DNA from: Strigamia acuminata | Taxonomy: Eukaryota; Arthropoda; Chilopoda; Geophilomorpha; Linotaeniidae | Direction: 5' to 3' | NCBI GenBank assembly: GCA_949358305.1 | Contig: OX442320.1 | Location: 5,472,259 to 5,536,258, forward strand | Length of the DNA: 64,000 bases | Shown: positions 53,974-64,000 of the stretch, one piece after another | How the letters are laid out: each line of letters opens with the position of its first letter | Position numbering within the stretch: the first letter of the stretch is position 1 | Made by a program: the position numbers and the translations under genes | Notes under the pieces: model-generated | Databases searched by the model: none | What the model saw: the letters and a program-made list of their open reading frames with translations, nothing else | Told to the model about the DNA's origin: nothing

Positions 53974-56586
53974 ATGGAAAAAATTACTAACTGCTATATC
54001 CTCCAATTGCTGCTTCTCTGTACAACACCGAGTGATACAGGTAAGCAATACTATAATAAATTTTAAATTAGAAAACATCAAGAATTGTTGCAGATTTAAG
54101 ATACAAACAGGCAACAGACAGCTGGATAGAACGTCAAGATTCAATCCACACCTCTTTAACGCAAAAATTCGAATGGTCAAAAATCATCATTGTTAATGAC
54201 AATGATCAAGAGGGAACCACCAATGGTAACACTCGTGCATTTAAATTTAAAATAATGATACAGTAATCCCCCTTCAGTGCCAGACTGGCCCCTTGGGATA
54301 ATGGGAATTTCCGATGGTCCATGACATATATTTTTTTCATTTCCCGTGACCCGACCAATCCAGATTTCCCGGTACTAAATTTGTTCCCAGTCCAGCCCTG
54401 TCCCCCTTGCAGAAATAACTTAGATGTTATTTTGTTAGAAAACATCTTGAAGCATTTTACGATGAATTTCATACCCGTTGTGGTAACTTCGATTGAAAAA
54501 GTAACTTTGCCTACGCTGCAACGATTTAATACCGTTTTGATGTTCACGCATAACGACACTGATTCAGATCTTACGCTGGAATTCATTCGAAAGGTTTGCA
54601 CGTCAAATAGCGTCGATTTAAAGGAATTTAATATTCGCATTTGCATAGATGTTGGATTCACGGTTTCATCCGACGAAGTGGGTTCTGATAAATCAAAACA
54701 AAACGATGCACTTCACGCCTTTTTACATTCCTCACAAAATCAAAATCTATTTAATCGAAACTCAGATGACGGATAAAGTAAATTGATCTCAAATAATCTC
54801 GATTTGTCCCAAATTAAAATCTTGTGGATCCTCCATACAGGATTGGGACGTTTACCGCTTGTACTTTGCCACTGGAAATACAATGATGAAAAAACACGAG
54901 GGAATTGGAAATGTTCAACCAAATTCAGTCAAATTGAACATGTCGGCTCAGCCCTCGCCAAAGCTAATGGGAAATCAATTCCGTATTACGTCATGCCGAG
55001 TATTTGTATATTTGTATTTTTGTCCGGCCTCGAATTAACACAATCCTGTTTCCTAATTCAGTTTGAACCAGTTTTCTCGCCACAACAACTCATTCCTGAA
55101 GACGGTGGAAAACCAAGAGGATATAGTGGCGAAATAACGTCAATCCTGCAACGTGTCATTAATTTCACGTAGCATATCACAAAGAAACAAACAACTCTAA
55201 TAATTTCACTAATACCTTATTGTTCCCTTCAAGTTTCATCGTGGAAGAGCCTGTCGGCCGTACACCGCACGGAATGCTGGCAAAAATACAGAAAAATGTA
55301 AACAAAATACTATAAGAGCTTGTCTATCATTGCACGATACTAAAATTGGTGGTTACCGTTAATTATTACAATTTGACACGTTCCAGGAATCCGATATTGG
55401 AATATTTCTAACGCATGTCGCGGAACGTTTTAAAATAGTCGATTATTCACCGTCCATACTTAATGTGCACGCGATAATAATATATCGTCACATACAGGAA
55501 GTAGAACAAAACGTTTTCTTCTATCTAGAACCATTTTCGTCAGTCGTTTGGACGTGCGTCGCTGCGTGCACAGTTTTGGTTGCGGGTCTTCTAACTATAA
55601 ACAAATACAATTATTCAAACGTGTCCAAAGAAAATGATAAAACAAAGAAATGGTTAAATAGCTTCACGGATTATGTGATAAGCAGCTTTTATACACTTTT
55701 ATTAACAGGTTTCGGTTAGAATTTATCGTTTTTTGAAAGAATTATTCACATTTTTAATCAATTTCAGGAGTTTCAGTCCTTGTTTTCAATTTATCCAGCA
55801 CTATTATACTACAGGTGTTCCACCTCTTCTCTATTTTAACGTTTACTGGCTATTCGTCGGAGCTCACATCAATTTTGACGGTTAATAAAGCGATTGTGCC
55901 GTTCGAATCTTTGGAGGAGTTGGTGTTCCAAACTGATTACGAGGTGTGCACTCTCAAGGGAATAGCTTCGGTAGAAATGCTCAAAGTAAATAAATGTGTT
56001 GTTGAATTAATTTCGCGGTTGGTTTTAAATTTTTACTTTGAATTTTTTACCAGACTTCTAAAATAGCCTCGTATATGAAAGCGTGGGAGAAAATACAGCG
56101 CGATCTGGACAAATATGTGGCAAAATCACACAAAGCCGCGCTGCAGTTAGTTTACGCAAGTAAAGCCGCTTTCATCGTAGACGATATTACGGGAAATCTC
56201 AATATGAAAGGAAACTGCTCGTTTCGCGTGGCGAAATTTCCCCTTTACAAAACCGGCCTGAGTTTCGTTTATCGGAAGAAATTCATGTTTAAGAAAATGC
56301 TGGATAAACAGTTGAATAAATTGGGAGAAAAATTGGAAACTATCTTAACATTTTTTTTCTTATTTCCTACAGTATTTTGTTGATGAAGGAAAGCGGCGTC
56401 CTGCAAAAAATTACGAAAGATTTTATACCTGAAGGACACAATGAAAATTGCAAAGATGAAAACACAGTTGAGGCTTTCAAGTTGTCCGCCATTGTAGGCC
56501 TATTTCTAACATTGCTAGGCGGGATCGCAATTTCTTTTTTTGTTTTCGCCATCGAAGTTTGTGTCTATAAACATAATTTGTTGTAA
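53974..56586 (+). CDS. IR-D: variant ionotropic glutamate receptor
   Basis: Sister of IR-C, same architecture. Exons: 53974-54040, 54094-54225, 54439-54593, 54649-54777, 54841-54999, 55062-55168, 55234-55297, 55387-55708, 55768-55985, 56054-56310, 56373-56586, totalling 1824 nt (607 aa). It has a signal peptide, a short N-terminal domain, S1 from about residue 203, M1 (FSSVVWTCVAACTVLVAGLL), M3 ending YSSELTSILTV, S2 with several lysine-rich changes, and M4 near the end (IVGLFLTLLGGIAISFFVFA). Exon 8 is one codon shorter than in IR-C, and the tail is three codons shorter. The last intron is 62 nt and uses the donor cagttgaa, as does IR-C. A polyadenylation signal aataaa lies near 56656. The next gene starts about 220 bp downstream. 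Confidence 0.87.
54275..54400. mobile_element. hAT-type MITE in IR-D intron 2
   Basis: 126 bp, from cagtgccagactggcc to cagtccagccctg, flanked by a perfect 8-bp duplication, tccccctt (54267-54274 and 54401-54408). Confidence 0.85.
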
Positions 56587-56803
56587 AATCAAATAGATCA
56601 TTATATTATTCACATTTACCGTTTTTATCTCGCTTTATCGATGTAAAATCAACAAATAAAGCACGTTTAAAATTTGCGGTGTTGCAGAAGCCCTGGTGAC
56701 AAATTATGAAATTACGATAACACAATCTCCGCTTATCAACAAAACAACTCAAGGCCTCAACAACTCGGCCATTTGACTTCACGCAAAAGCCTTACGATCG
56801 GCT

Positions 56804-59219
56804 ATGAGTTTTCCGGTGGTTAGATTATCGCTTTATCAACCAGAGGCGAATGAATTGCGATCAGGTAATATAATCGATCTAGAAATAGGAGTCAAATAAG
56901 TAAGATCGTCCAGCAGCAGTCAAACTTGGTCCTAGTAACTCGTTTGTTCGACACTAGATGGCGCCACGCATCAAATAAAATGTTTATATTTCTTTTAGTA
57001 TTGGAAAATGGATTGAAAAATTCGTTTGAAGAGGCATCAGTTTCTTTTGTAACCTGTCCAAATTTGGAAGAAGAACCTTTTAATTTGGCTGCAAAGGGTA
57101 AATGAATTTTTTTTCAATAAAATAAAACAATAAAAAATATTTAAAAAATGAATATCACATGACAAGGAATATGTGGAAAAGCAACACTTTTAGACGTGGG
57201 TGGAGTGAAGAATTTACAACCTTTTCCACAGAGGAATAAAGTAATAATAATAAAAATAATAATAATAATAAATGAATTATAATCTTTATTTTTATCATCA
57301 TCATTTTAATAGATTTACAATTTAGATGAACTGACTCAAATCATTAACTTGCCGGATGCTTTTGTCATTGGGGCCGGTGCTGGACCATTCCATAAAGTTC
57401 ATGTAAACTGTGAAGTAAGTATATTTTGTCACTGGATTTTTGGCCGGTGTAAAATGAAACATGCCCATATAAGTGAAAAGGCTGCTTTTTTTAATTAAAA
57501 GAACCCAGATGAATAATTATAATGAAATTTGGGCCAGAAATTTGAGTTTTCTTGATATTCTAAAGGTTATTATTAAAATTTGGGTAAATTTAAAGAATTT
57601 TAGGCTAATTTCCCGCATTTTGGGCATCTAAAATTGATTTTTAGGCCAATTTCCTACATTTTGGGCATCTAAAATTGGTTTTTAGGCCAATTTCCTACAT
57701 TTTGGGCATCTAAAATTGGTTTTTAGGCCAATTTCCTACATTTAGGGCATCTAAAATTGGTTTTTAGGCCAATTTCCTACATTTTGGGCATCTAAAATTG
57801 GTTTTTAGGCCAATTTCCTACATTTTGGGCATCTAAAATTGGTTTTTAGGCCAATTTCCTACATTTTGGGCATCTAAAATTGGTTTTTAGGCCAATTTCC
57901 TACATTTTGGGCATCTAAAATTGGTTTTTAGGCCAATTTCCTACATTTTGGGCATCTAAAATTGGTTTTTAGGCCAATTTCCTACATTTTGGGCATCTAA
58001 AATTGGTTTTTAGGCCAGAGTGTACCGTGTAAAGCCGAAGATGCAAAATAAGCCGACACAACTTTTGTGGGGGCCTCATTATTTTTAATGATTCATAATA
58101 TTTTCTTCTAGTTTATGGCAAATATTCGAACTGCCACCAATGGTCTAGGTAGAAACTTATCTTACATTGCCAAACTTGATGCTAAGGTTTGTATTTGTTG
58201 AATGCTTGCAAGAGTTGGGATTAAAGGAAGAAATTTAATTGTAGAATGGTTATAAAGTAGAGCAAATGCCTGCTAATAGGGAATGTGGACTTATGTTAAA
58301 TGCCCTAGCAAGTGACGGAGTTAAAGGAAAAGTAATTGCAATCTTTTAACATTTTTTTGACATTATAATTGTATTGAAAAGATGGAAATTTGTGCAGGTG
58401 ATGCAAGTGAAAGCCAAAAGGAGAACCCGAGATACAAATCTCATAACTGCCATGAGGGAGTCCCTAGAAGTTGCTTACGGAGAGAAACCAGTAGGAATTG
58501 GTGGAGTTTTCCTTTTGAAAGAAGGAAAAGCAAGACTACACATAATGGTATGAAATAATTGGATAACGATACATGTATGTATTTATTTGTAACAGCGACC
58601 CATCTATGGACAAAGGGCCGCCAACGATACAGTCGAAACTCTTTATAACGAATCGCAGGTGACTCGAAAAATGGATTCGTTATATCGAAATTTTTTAACA
58701 TGGTGTTCTATGGCCAGCCAATCAAACCGGTCATTTTTAGGTATTCGTTATATCGATAATTCGTTCCATCGCGATTCGTTATAAAAGATTTCAAATGTAG
58801 TGGCAATTCCAAAGGCTAAAACTGTTGGCAACTTTTGACGATTATTTGTTTGTTTTGTTTAAAAAGCCGGATTTTCCAAACTATCCACTGATTGATGACG
58901 AAACTGTGACTTCGTGGCTTCAGTTTTTCGAGATGAGTGCTCCGTTGGTGTGTCTCAGCACATTTGTGTCTCATGATCCAGCAGTAAGTATAGTACTTTA
59001 GATGTGAGCACAAACACTGGGTATTAACTAGAACTTGTTAAAACACATTTCAAGAAACTGGATTTAAGACTTGAGCATACTCATTGCTTTAGTGATCATG
59101 GGCAAGGTGGACATTACCACCAGGACACAACCCCTGAAGATGTCGAATACTTGGGCTATTTTGTGGCTTGCAGTAGCCTTCATCGTATTGACAAGCCGTC
59201 AGGAGAAGATCATCGTTGA
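56804..59219 (+). CDS. C11orf54: C11orf54-type ester hydrolase (DUF1907)
   Basis: Zinc-dependent ester hydrolase homologue. The human protein is a 315-residue enzyme reported in nucleus and cytoplasm. Nine exons with correct borders: 56804-56864, 56999-57097, 57167-57240, 57313-57414, 57517-free intron to 58112-58186, 58245-58331, 58398-58547, 58867-58983, 59055-59219, totalling 930 nt (309 aa). Recognisable family motifs in order are VLENGLKNSF, CPNLEEEPFNL, GICGK, VGGV, FVIGAGAGPF, AMRESLEVAYGEKPVGIGG and SAPLVCLSTFVSHDP. The zinc site comes last: EHTH (263-265) and GGHYH (275-277), matching the human zinc-binding histidines. The start is the only ATG that gives the family N-terminus MSFPVVRLSL. 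Intron 4 (57415-58111) holds a 41-bp tandem repeat, and intron 7 (58548-58866) an old pogo/Tigger-like fragment. AATAAA follows the stop at about 59275. Confidence 0.92.
57602..58016. repeat. 41-bp tandem repeat in intron 4 of the DUF1907 gene
   Basis: About ten copies of acattttgggcatctaaaat followed by tggtttttaggccaatttcct, very uniform in the centre. The array lies wholly inside the intron. Confidence 0.95.
58627..58790. mobile_element. pogo/Tigger-like MITE remnant in intron 7
   Basis: cagtcgaaactctttataac at the left, then several attcgttatatcga motifs in both orientations and attcgttataaaag at the right. Ends of the form CAGTCGAA-CTC-TATAACGAA are typical of pogo/Tigger elements. Limits are approximate. 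Confidence 0.5.
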
Positions 59220-61690
59220 AAATTTGCAAAAAATTGTTTCTGTCATGTTACAAGAGCAAATGTAAACATTATCGGAATAAATAATTTTTGAAAATTTCAA
59301 GATTGCCGTAAATTTCCAGGTAACGCCTCTTGAACATGAAAAACTTTGAATTTCCGATCCGGATGACTTTGACCGATATCGATATTTTGCAGTATCGCCG
59401 ATACCGATAATCAGCAACCGAATATCGGCCGATACCGATACCTGCGCCGATATTAAAATAAAAATGTGTTAATCCATCCTAAGTTATCATCGATGTGGCA
59501 ATATATGCAAAAACTCCCTTGTCTGCAGAAAATTTGAACCAGGATGCTTTTACCTACCAATTTTGAAGCAAAACATTCTCCCCTGTCAATAGACACTTCC
59601 TTAAAAAATTACACACTTGTTGCAGGTACCAAGGAAATAAAGAAAATTATCTAAAAGCCTAACTTATTACAACATAATAATAACCTTTGCAGTTCAATTA
59701 GATTGAGAAAAAAGTTGCATCTTTTTTTATGCACAATTTGGATAGATTAGCTCACCTCATTCAATTACATGCAACTTTTATGAGTGAAGCAAATGTTTAA
59801 ACATTTCCACACTGCAGGTATAATTATAAGGCAAGAGATTGTATTCTCTTGATAAAGATAGATAATTTTGAATACTTTTGATGTTTATGGCAAATATAAA
59901 ACTTTTACCATCATTGTTTTGCATTTTTCTCCCTCCACAAATAAAGATAAAAGATAAGAAAATTTTTTTTTTTCATATTGGAATTACAATGAAATTGTAA
60001 TTTTTTTATATGAATTTTAATGAGTTTGAAATTTCAATAGAAACAAGTTGAAAATAATACCAAAAAAGCTAATCTTGTCTAATTATGTTGTAAATTCAAA
60101 TTGAATAAAGAAGAGAAAAAAATATATAATTAGGGGGGGGGGGGCCTTCACTATCTCTTCACATAGTGGCCAATGATTGCACACCTTTGATTTTTTTTAG
60201 TTTAGCACGTTTCTTTCTTAGATCCAATTGCAATTGCAAGTCACTCATCCTTCCAGAATTGAACCTGTTGTTAACTTGTATATAATGTTGAAATCCACCA
60301 TTTTCATTGCACACAATCCTCACAGCACATTCTAAGTATACAAAACTGACCACATTAAGTAAACAAATGAGACACATCTCCTGGTTGTATTGTAAATTGA
60401 AGAAAAAGTCAAATTAATTAACAGGTCTTTGCATTTCTATCTTCAGTAAATCATTGGATTTCTTACAAAATGCACATTAGGGTTAGTTGTCATTGTCCTC
60501 ATCATGCTGTAATACATGCTGTCATCATAGTATGGCTGGGATGTGTAATCGTAAGCCGAAGATGGGAAATGATCCCGGTGAGAACGATTACCTCCTCGCT
60601 GTATTGTCCTTTCTGTAAGCACATGAAAATAATTGAGATTATATTACTGCGGAGTCGTGTAAAATTTAGTTTCTTTTAGTGTAAAAATAAGAGAAAATAG
60701 TGTCCAAAAAAATTTCACATAAAAATAAGCCTAAATCTTGAGGGTCCTAAATTGCAAAACAAAAATTTTTTCTCAAAAAAATATTTTTTTAAATAATTTT
60801 TGGGGGTAATTTTAAATTAGAGCCCCACAGGCCAGAAATGCACCTCTTGCTTATATAACTCTCAGAACAAGCCCATATTTTCACCGTTGGAATTCCAACC
60901 AAGTTCTACATGTCAGACACTTAATTTAACATCCATAATTCATTTCATAATTACAAAAAAGTTAATTACCTTGAGTCTGGTATTACATTACAAACCACAA
61001 AATCTTGTTTTAAGGCTGAGCCATATTTGAATATGTCTACAAAAGACCTTTTTAAAATAATTCATGTCATTTTTTTTAATGGGGGAGATGTCAAGTGCAC
61101 AGTTTGTTAATCTTGTTGCCAATTAAATAAGATTTAAAAAAAAAATTACTATTCATTATTTCAAAGCTTGTTTTTCTGACTCCATAAAGATTTTGTTTGT
61201 AGGAATGTACCGTACTGTCACCAGGGTGCAGCAATTGACCCAACTTTAAGAAATTCAAGGAATCAGAAAATCGCCCGGTCTATCTTTTAATACTGTTGTT
61301 AGGGCAAGACGACAGACCGGGTCAAGATTGATGTCATTGAATCTCAATGGATTTTTACGCCACCTGGTAGATAAACTTAAAACAGCTAAACTGAAGGGAA
61401 GTTTTTTTTGTCCACGACTGTACAGTCGAACCTCGACTAAATTCTCACATTTAAGCTTTCAAGCTCTGTTAAGCACTTCCTCCGTTCTCCGCATACGACG
61501 TTATAATTTCATTCCAACTTTAATTGGCATCCAGTTGACCTTTAACCAAACCAAACCTACCGACTTCCTTTCCCGCATTAATTCAGAGGTGTGAATAAAA
61601 ATGTAAAAAATTTATTGCATCAGTTTCTCATTATTATTATATGGCCTAATAAAAAGTTGGCCATCATAATGTTTAATTTTCCACTAACCC
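59220..61690. other. Intergenic region between convergent genes
   Basis: No gene is supported. It contains a dispersed repeat at about 59366-59463 (gaccgatatcgatattttgc...), also present at 63777-63872. It also has a G9 run near 60134 and another Tc1-like end plus a pogo/Tigger-like end (cgactgtacagtcgaacctc) near 61417-61436. Small open frames at 60159-60377, 60470-60679 and 61328-61594 have no recognisable features. Confidence 0.4.
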
Positions 61691-63309
61691 TCAAACGAAC
61701 GCTCCGGTAAGCATAAAAATTAAGCCGATTTCATCGTTACTACGCTTTAACCTGTCCTCACCTGTATTCATGGATGACTTGAATGCTGTAGTGTGAGGCT
61801 TGAAGTGATAAAAAGACGGAGTGTAAATGGATGGCAAACTAATTGAACTCAGGTGATCCCCCCTTTCTTGATCCTCAAAATAGAGTCCTTCCTTACCCAG
61901 AGCGGCCAGTTGCCGGCCTTTGGGCACAAACATGATTATGAAAGTCAAAGTGGAGTTGATGACCAGTCCAAATGCCACACTGGGCTCCTCGTAGCCATCA
62001 CGAAGCACAAGGGCTATCACTGTCCATGTTACCCATACGGGTAAGCAACATCCGACGGAAAGCCCGATGTACATTGCCTCGCGATAGTTGTCGCGGATGC
62101 CGTGCGACTTTATCGAAAAGAACGCTATCAATGCTAGCAAAAACATTACATATATCAATGATAACATCGTGTCGTGGAAAGATGTGTTGCATATTGCACT
62201 AGTGGGAGTGAAGACGAGAGCTGGAGGCCTCTGGATGAGCCACTGGATTCCAATGGCCACCTGAAAACATTAGAATATGATTACGGTATGTAACATATAA
62301 TAACAGCCTCTGCAATTGCCAGAGATGCAATTACTATGTGATAACATTAATAATTAATCAATTACACGGCTGACTTATTTGTACCAAACTTATTTGCGGA
62401 CCGCACTTTGAGAAGCACTGTTCTAGAAAATAGTTTCGTTACCAAGGCCCTGCCGTCCGGGTACTAGGCAACCCTTGCACCCTCACTTATACCTTGTTCG
62501 CACCAGATAGTTTGGTCTAGCCCAGGGGTCGGCAACCTTTTGAGACGGAAGAACCAAAAGTTACAATTTACAAAATTTCCCAGTTTTTAAAGAGCCACTA
62601 ACATTTTTGTTTCAATATTATGGTATTGATCTTGACATCGAAAGAGCCGCAGGTTGCCGACCCCTGGTCTAGCCTAACATTTAAATCTAGTTCTAGTTCT
62701 TAGTGCAAACGCATCTAGCCCAAAATTATCTAGTTTAAAATTTTGAACAAAATGAAAAGTGACCGAAAACGAGCTTACCTGAACAGCAATGGCAAAGAAC
62801 AATAGCAAGCCATGATATGGCGCGGGTAGATAAACACCGTTGTTTAAACTGATGAGAAAAACCAACTTGACCATCATCGTTGCAAACACCACGGTGTATG
62901 AGAGTCCAACCCCTAGACGGATCACAGTGCAGGAGATGAGATTGGGTGGTGTGATATAGGCAAAACTGACCAACGAAGAGAGAAATAAGCCTAAAAGTAA
63001 CATTTGTCCTAAGAAGAAATGTCGTCGGCTCGGGCGTGCATTCACCATCTTCACCAAAACAAACGCCTCGAAACAAGCGAACACTATGAGGTTCAGCGAA
63101 GCAAAGACTATGAGTGGCACCACCCAGATCTGGTCTCTCAGTCGGGATGCCGGCATTGCTCCGGAGCTCATATTGTGCACCGTCACCAGCCGCAGTGGGG
63201 AAAGAAACTTGGCCTCGTTTGGCACTGGTAGTTCGTCGTTGGTTTCGGCCATGTTTCTTTGCAGCAGCAACACAAAACAGCACAGTCCACTTAGAATGAA
63301 ACCCGCCAT
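61691..63309 (-). CDS. Class C 7TM receptor, GPRC5/BOSS-like
   Basis: Orphan G-protein-coupled receptor of the plasma membrane. Two exons on the minus strand: 63309-62779 (177 codons) and 62260-61691 (190 codons with stop), joined in phase 0 at cag|gtaagc and ttttcag|gtggcc, giving 366 aa. A short N-terminus (about 60 residues) begins with a hydrophobic signal-like stretch and has a possible N-glycosylation site (NMS, residue 46). There is no Venus-flytrap domain. Seven hydrophobic spans lie at about 61-88, 98-119, 128-155, 165-187, 209-229, 238-261 and 271-290. C127 before TM3 and C200 in loop 2 could form the usual disulfide. After TM7 comes FVPKGRQL and a Ser-rich tail. The length and short ectodomain fit GPRC5 better than metabotropic glutamate receptors. 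A possible donor (aatacag|gtgagg) 20-25 codons before the stop leaves an alternative C-terminus open. Confidence 0.75.
62523..62666. mobile_element. hAT-type MITE in receptor intron
   Basis: 144 bp with ends caggggtcggcaacct and aggttgccgacccctg (perfect 16-bp inverted repeat), flanked by the 8-bp duplication gtctagcc (62515-62522 and 62667-62674). Its ends match the widespread hAT consensus CAGGGGTCGGCAA. Confidence 0.92.
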
Positions 63310-64000
63310 TTATCGCATCATAATAGACCTAACCTGTTGGAATGGAAATAAAAATAAACAAAGGGAGAGAGAAAATGAATAGTCATTGCCTGGAATGGAA
63401 TTTAAAACGGCCCGTGTTCATTTGCATTGAATCTGCATTTCAGCGAAAGGTATATATAGCGAAGTTATCTCGCTAATCTGGAATTTACCCAAATATTTCA
63501 TTTACATACCGGTCTTGTTTCAACTTGTAATAAGATCTCAAAATAAAATGACTTCATTCTCTACAGGTGGAATCCCATTACAACAATGTTAGAGGGGAGA
63601 TGGTAGGGTCACTGGCCTGGGCCTCCAAAGACCAGGGTTCTCGAGTTAGAAACAAAAAATTGGAAGTGGATAATTAGCGCTTAGGACACCTTGCGCTGAT
63701 ACTTTCTTCTCGTGTACACGTGCAGACACTGATGGGTAGTTGCAAGAAAGATTACATGTACCATAAACTAAACTTTGACCGATATCGATATTTTGCAGTA
63801 TCGCCGATACCGATAATCGGCAACCGAATATTGGCTGATACCGATTCCTGCGCCGATATTAAAATTAAAATGTCCGCGAGCCTCTATTACCCGTTACCCG
63901 TCCGTTACCCGTCTCCAAAAAAAATTCTCTACCCTATCCTACCCGTACCCGTTCCTGAACGCGATCACTTGTGCCAGAGATGTGCATTGGGGTACGGTTA
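63310..64000. other. Upstream flank of the receptor gene
   Basis: Non-coding sequence 5' of the minus-strand receptor. It contains the second copy of the gaccgatatcgat repeat (about 63777-63872), followed by several ttacccg motifs (63889-63955). Confidence 0.4.

Overview
The window looks like arthropod genomic DNA, most likely a branchiopod crustacean such as Daphnia. That is an inference from compact genes with many 55-75 nt introns, a tandem family of short variant ionotropic glutamate receptors (IRs), and arthropod-type mobile elements. No bacterial genes, rRNA, tRNA or CRISPR were recognised.

The backbone is a tandem array of four IR-like genes on the + strand: IR-A (1867-18667), IR-B (38312-about 40040, a truncated pseudogene), IR-C (47564-51228) and IR-D (53974-56586). 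A, C and D can each be assembled as 11 exons with open reading frames of 642, 611 and 607 codons. They share exon lengths and phases, a signal peptide exon, an S1/S2 ligand-binding module, membrane segments M1-M3 and a terminal M4. After the array come a + strand gene for a C11orf54-type DUF1907 ester hydrolase (56804-59219, nine exons, 309 codons) and a - strand gene for a class C 7TM receptor of GPRC5/BOSS type (61691-63309, two exons).

Two long, apparently complete Ty3/Gypsy-type LTR retrotransposons break up the array. Gypsy-1 (4773-17879, +) sits in intron 9 of IR-A, inside an older CTGCAG-rich MITE. It has gag and pol in -1 frames joined at a GGGAAAC slip site, plus a 957-codon third ORF with two CxxCxGxG zinc motifs. 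Gypsy-2 (19088-31957, -) lies between IR-A and IR-B. It has 820-bp LTRs that read as identical, a primer site one base from the murine leukaemia virus tRNA-Pro site, one 2414-codon gag-pol ORF, and a long downstream ORF without an early ATG but with a splice acceptor in front. Neither extra ORF looks like an envelope protein.

The rest is repeat-rich non-coding DNA. It includes a 5.3-kb foldback-like region (about 31990-37270) with an uninterrupted 527-nt purine tract; a palindromically organised minisatellite (about 42960-45190) dominated by a 39-bp unit; and many small non-autonomous transposons (hAT, piggyBac-like, Tc1/mariner). Several of these can be placed in time because the IR paralogues supply the empty sites.
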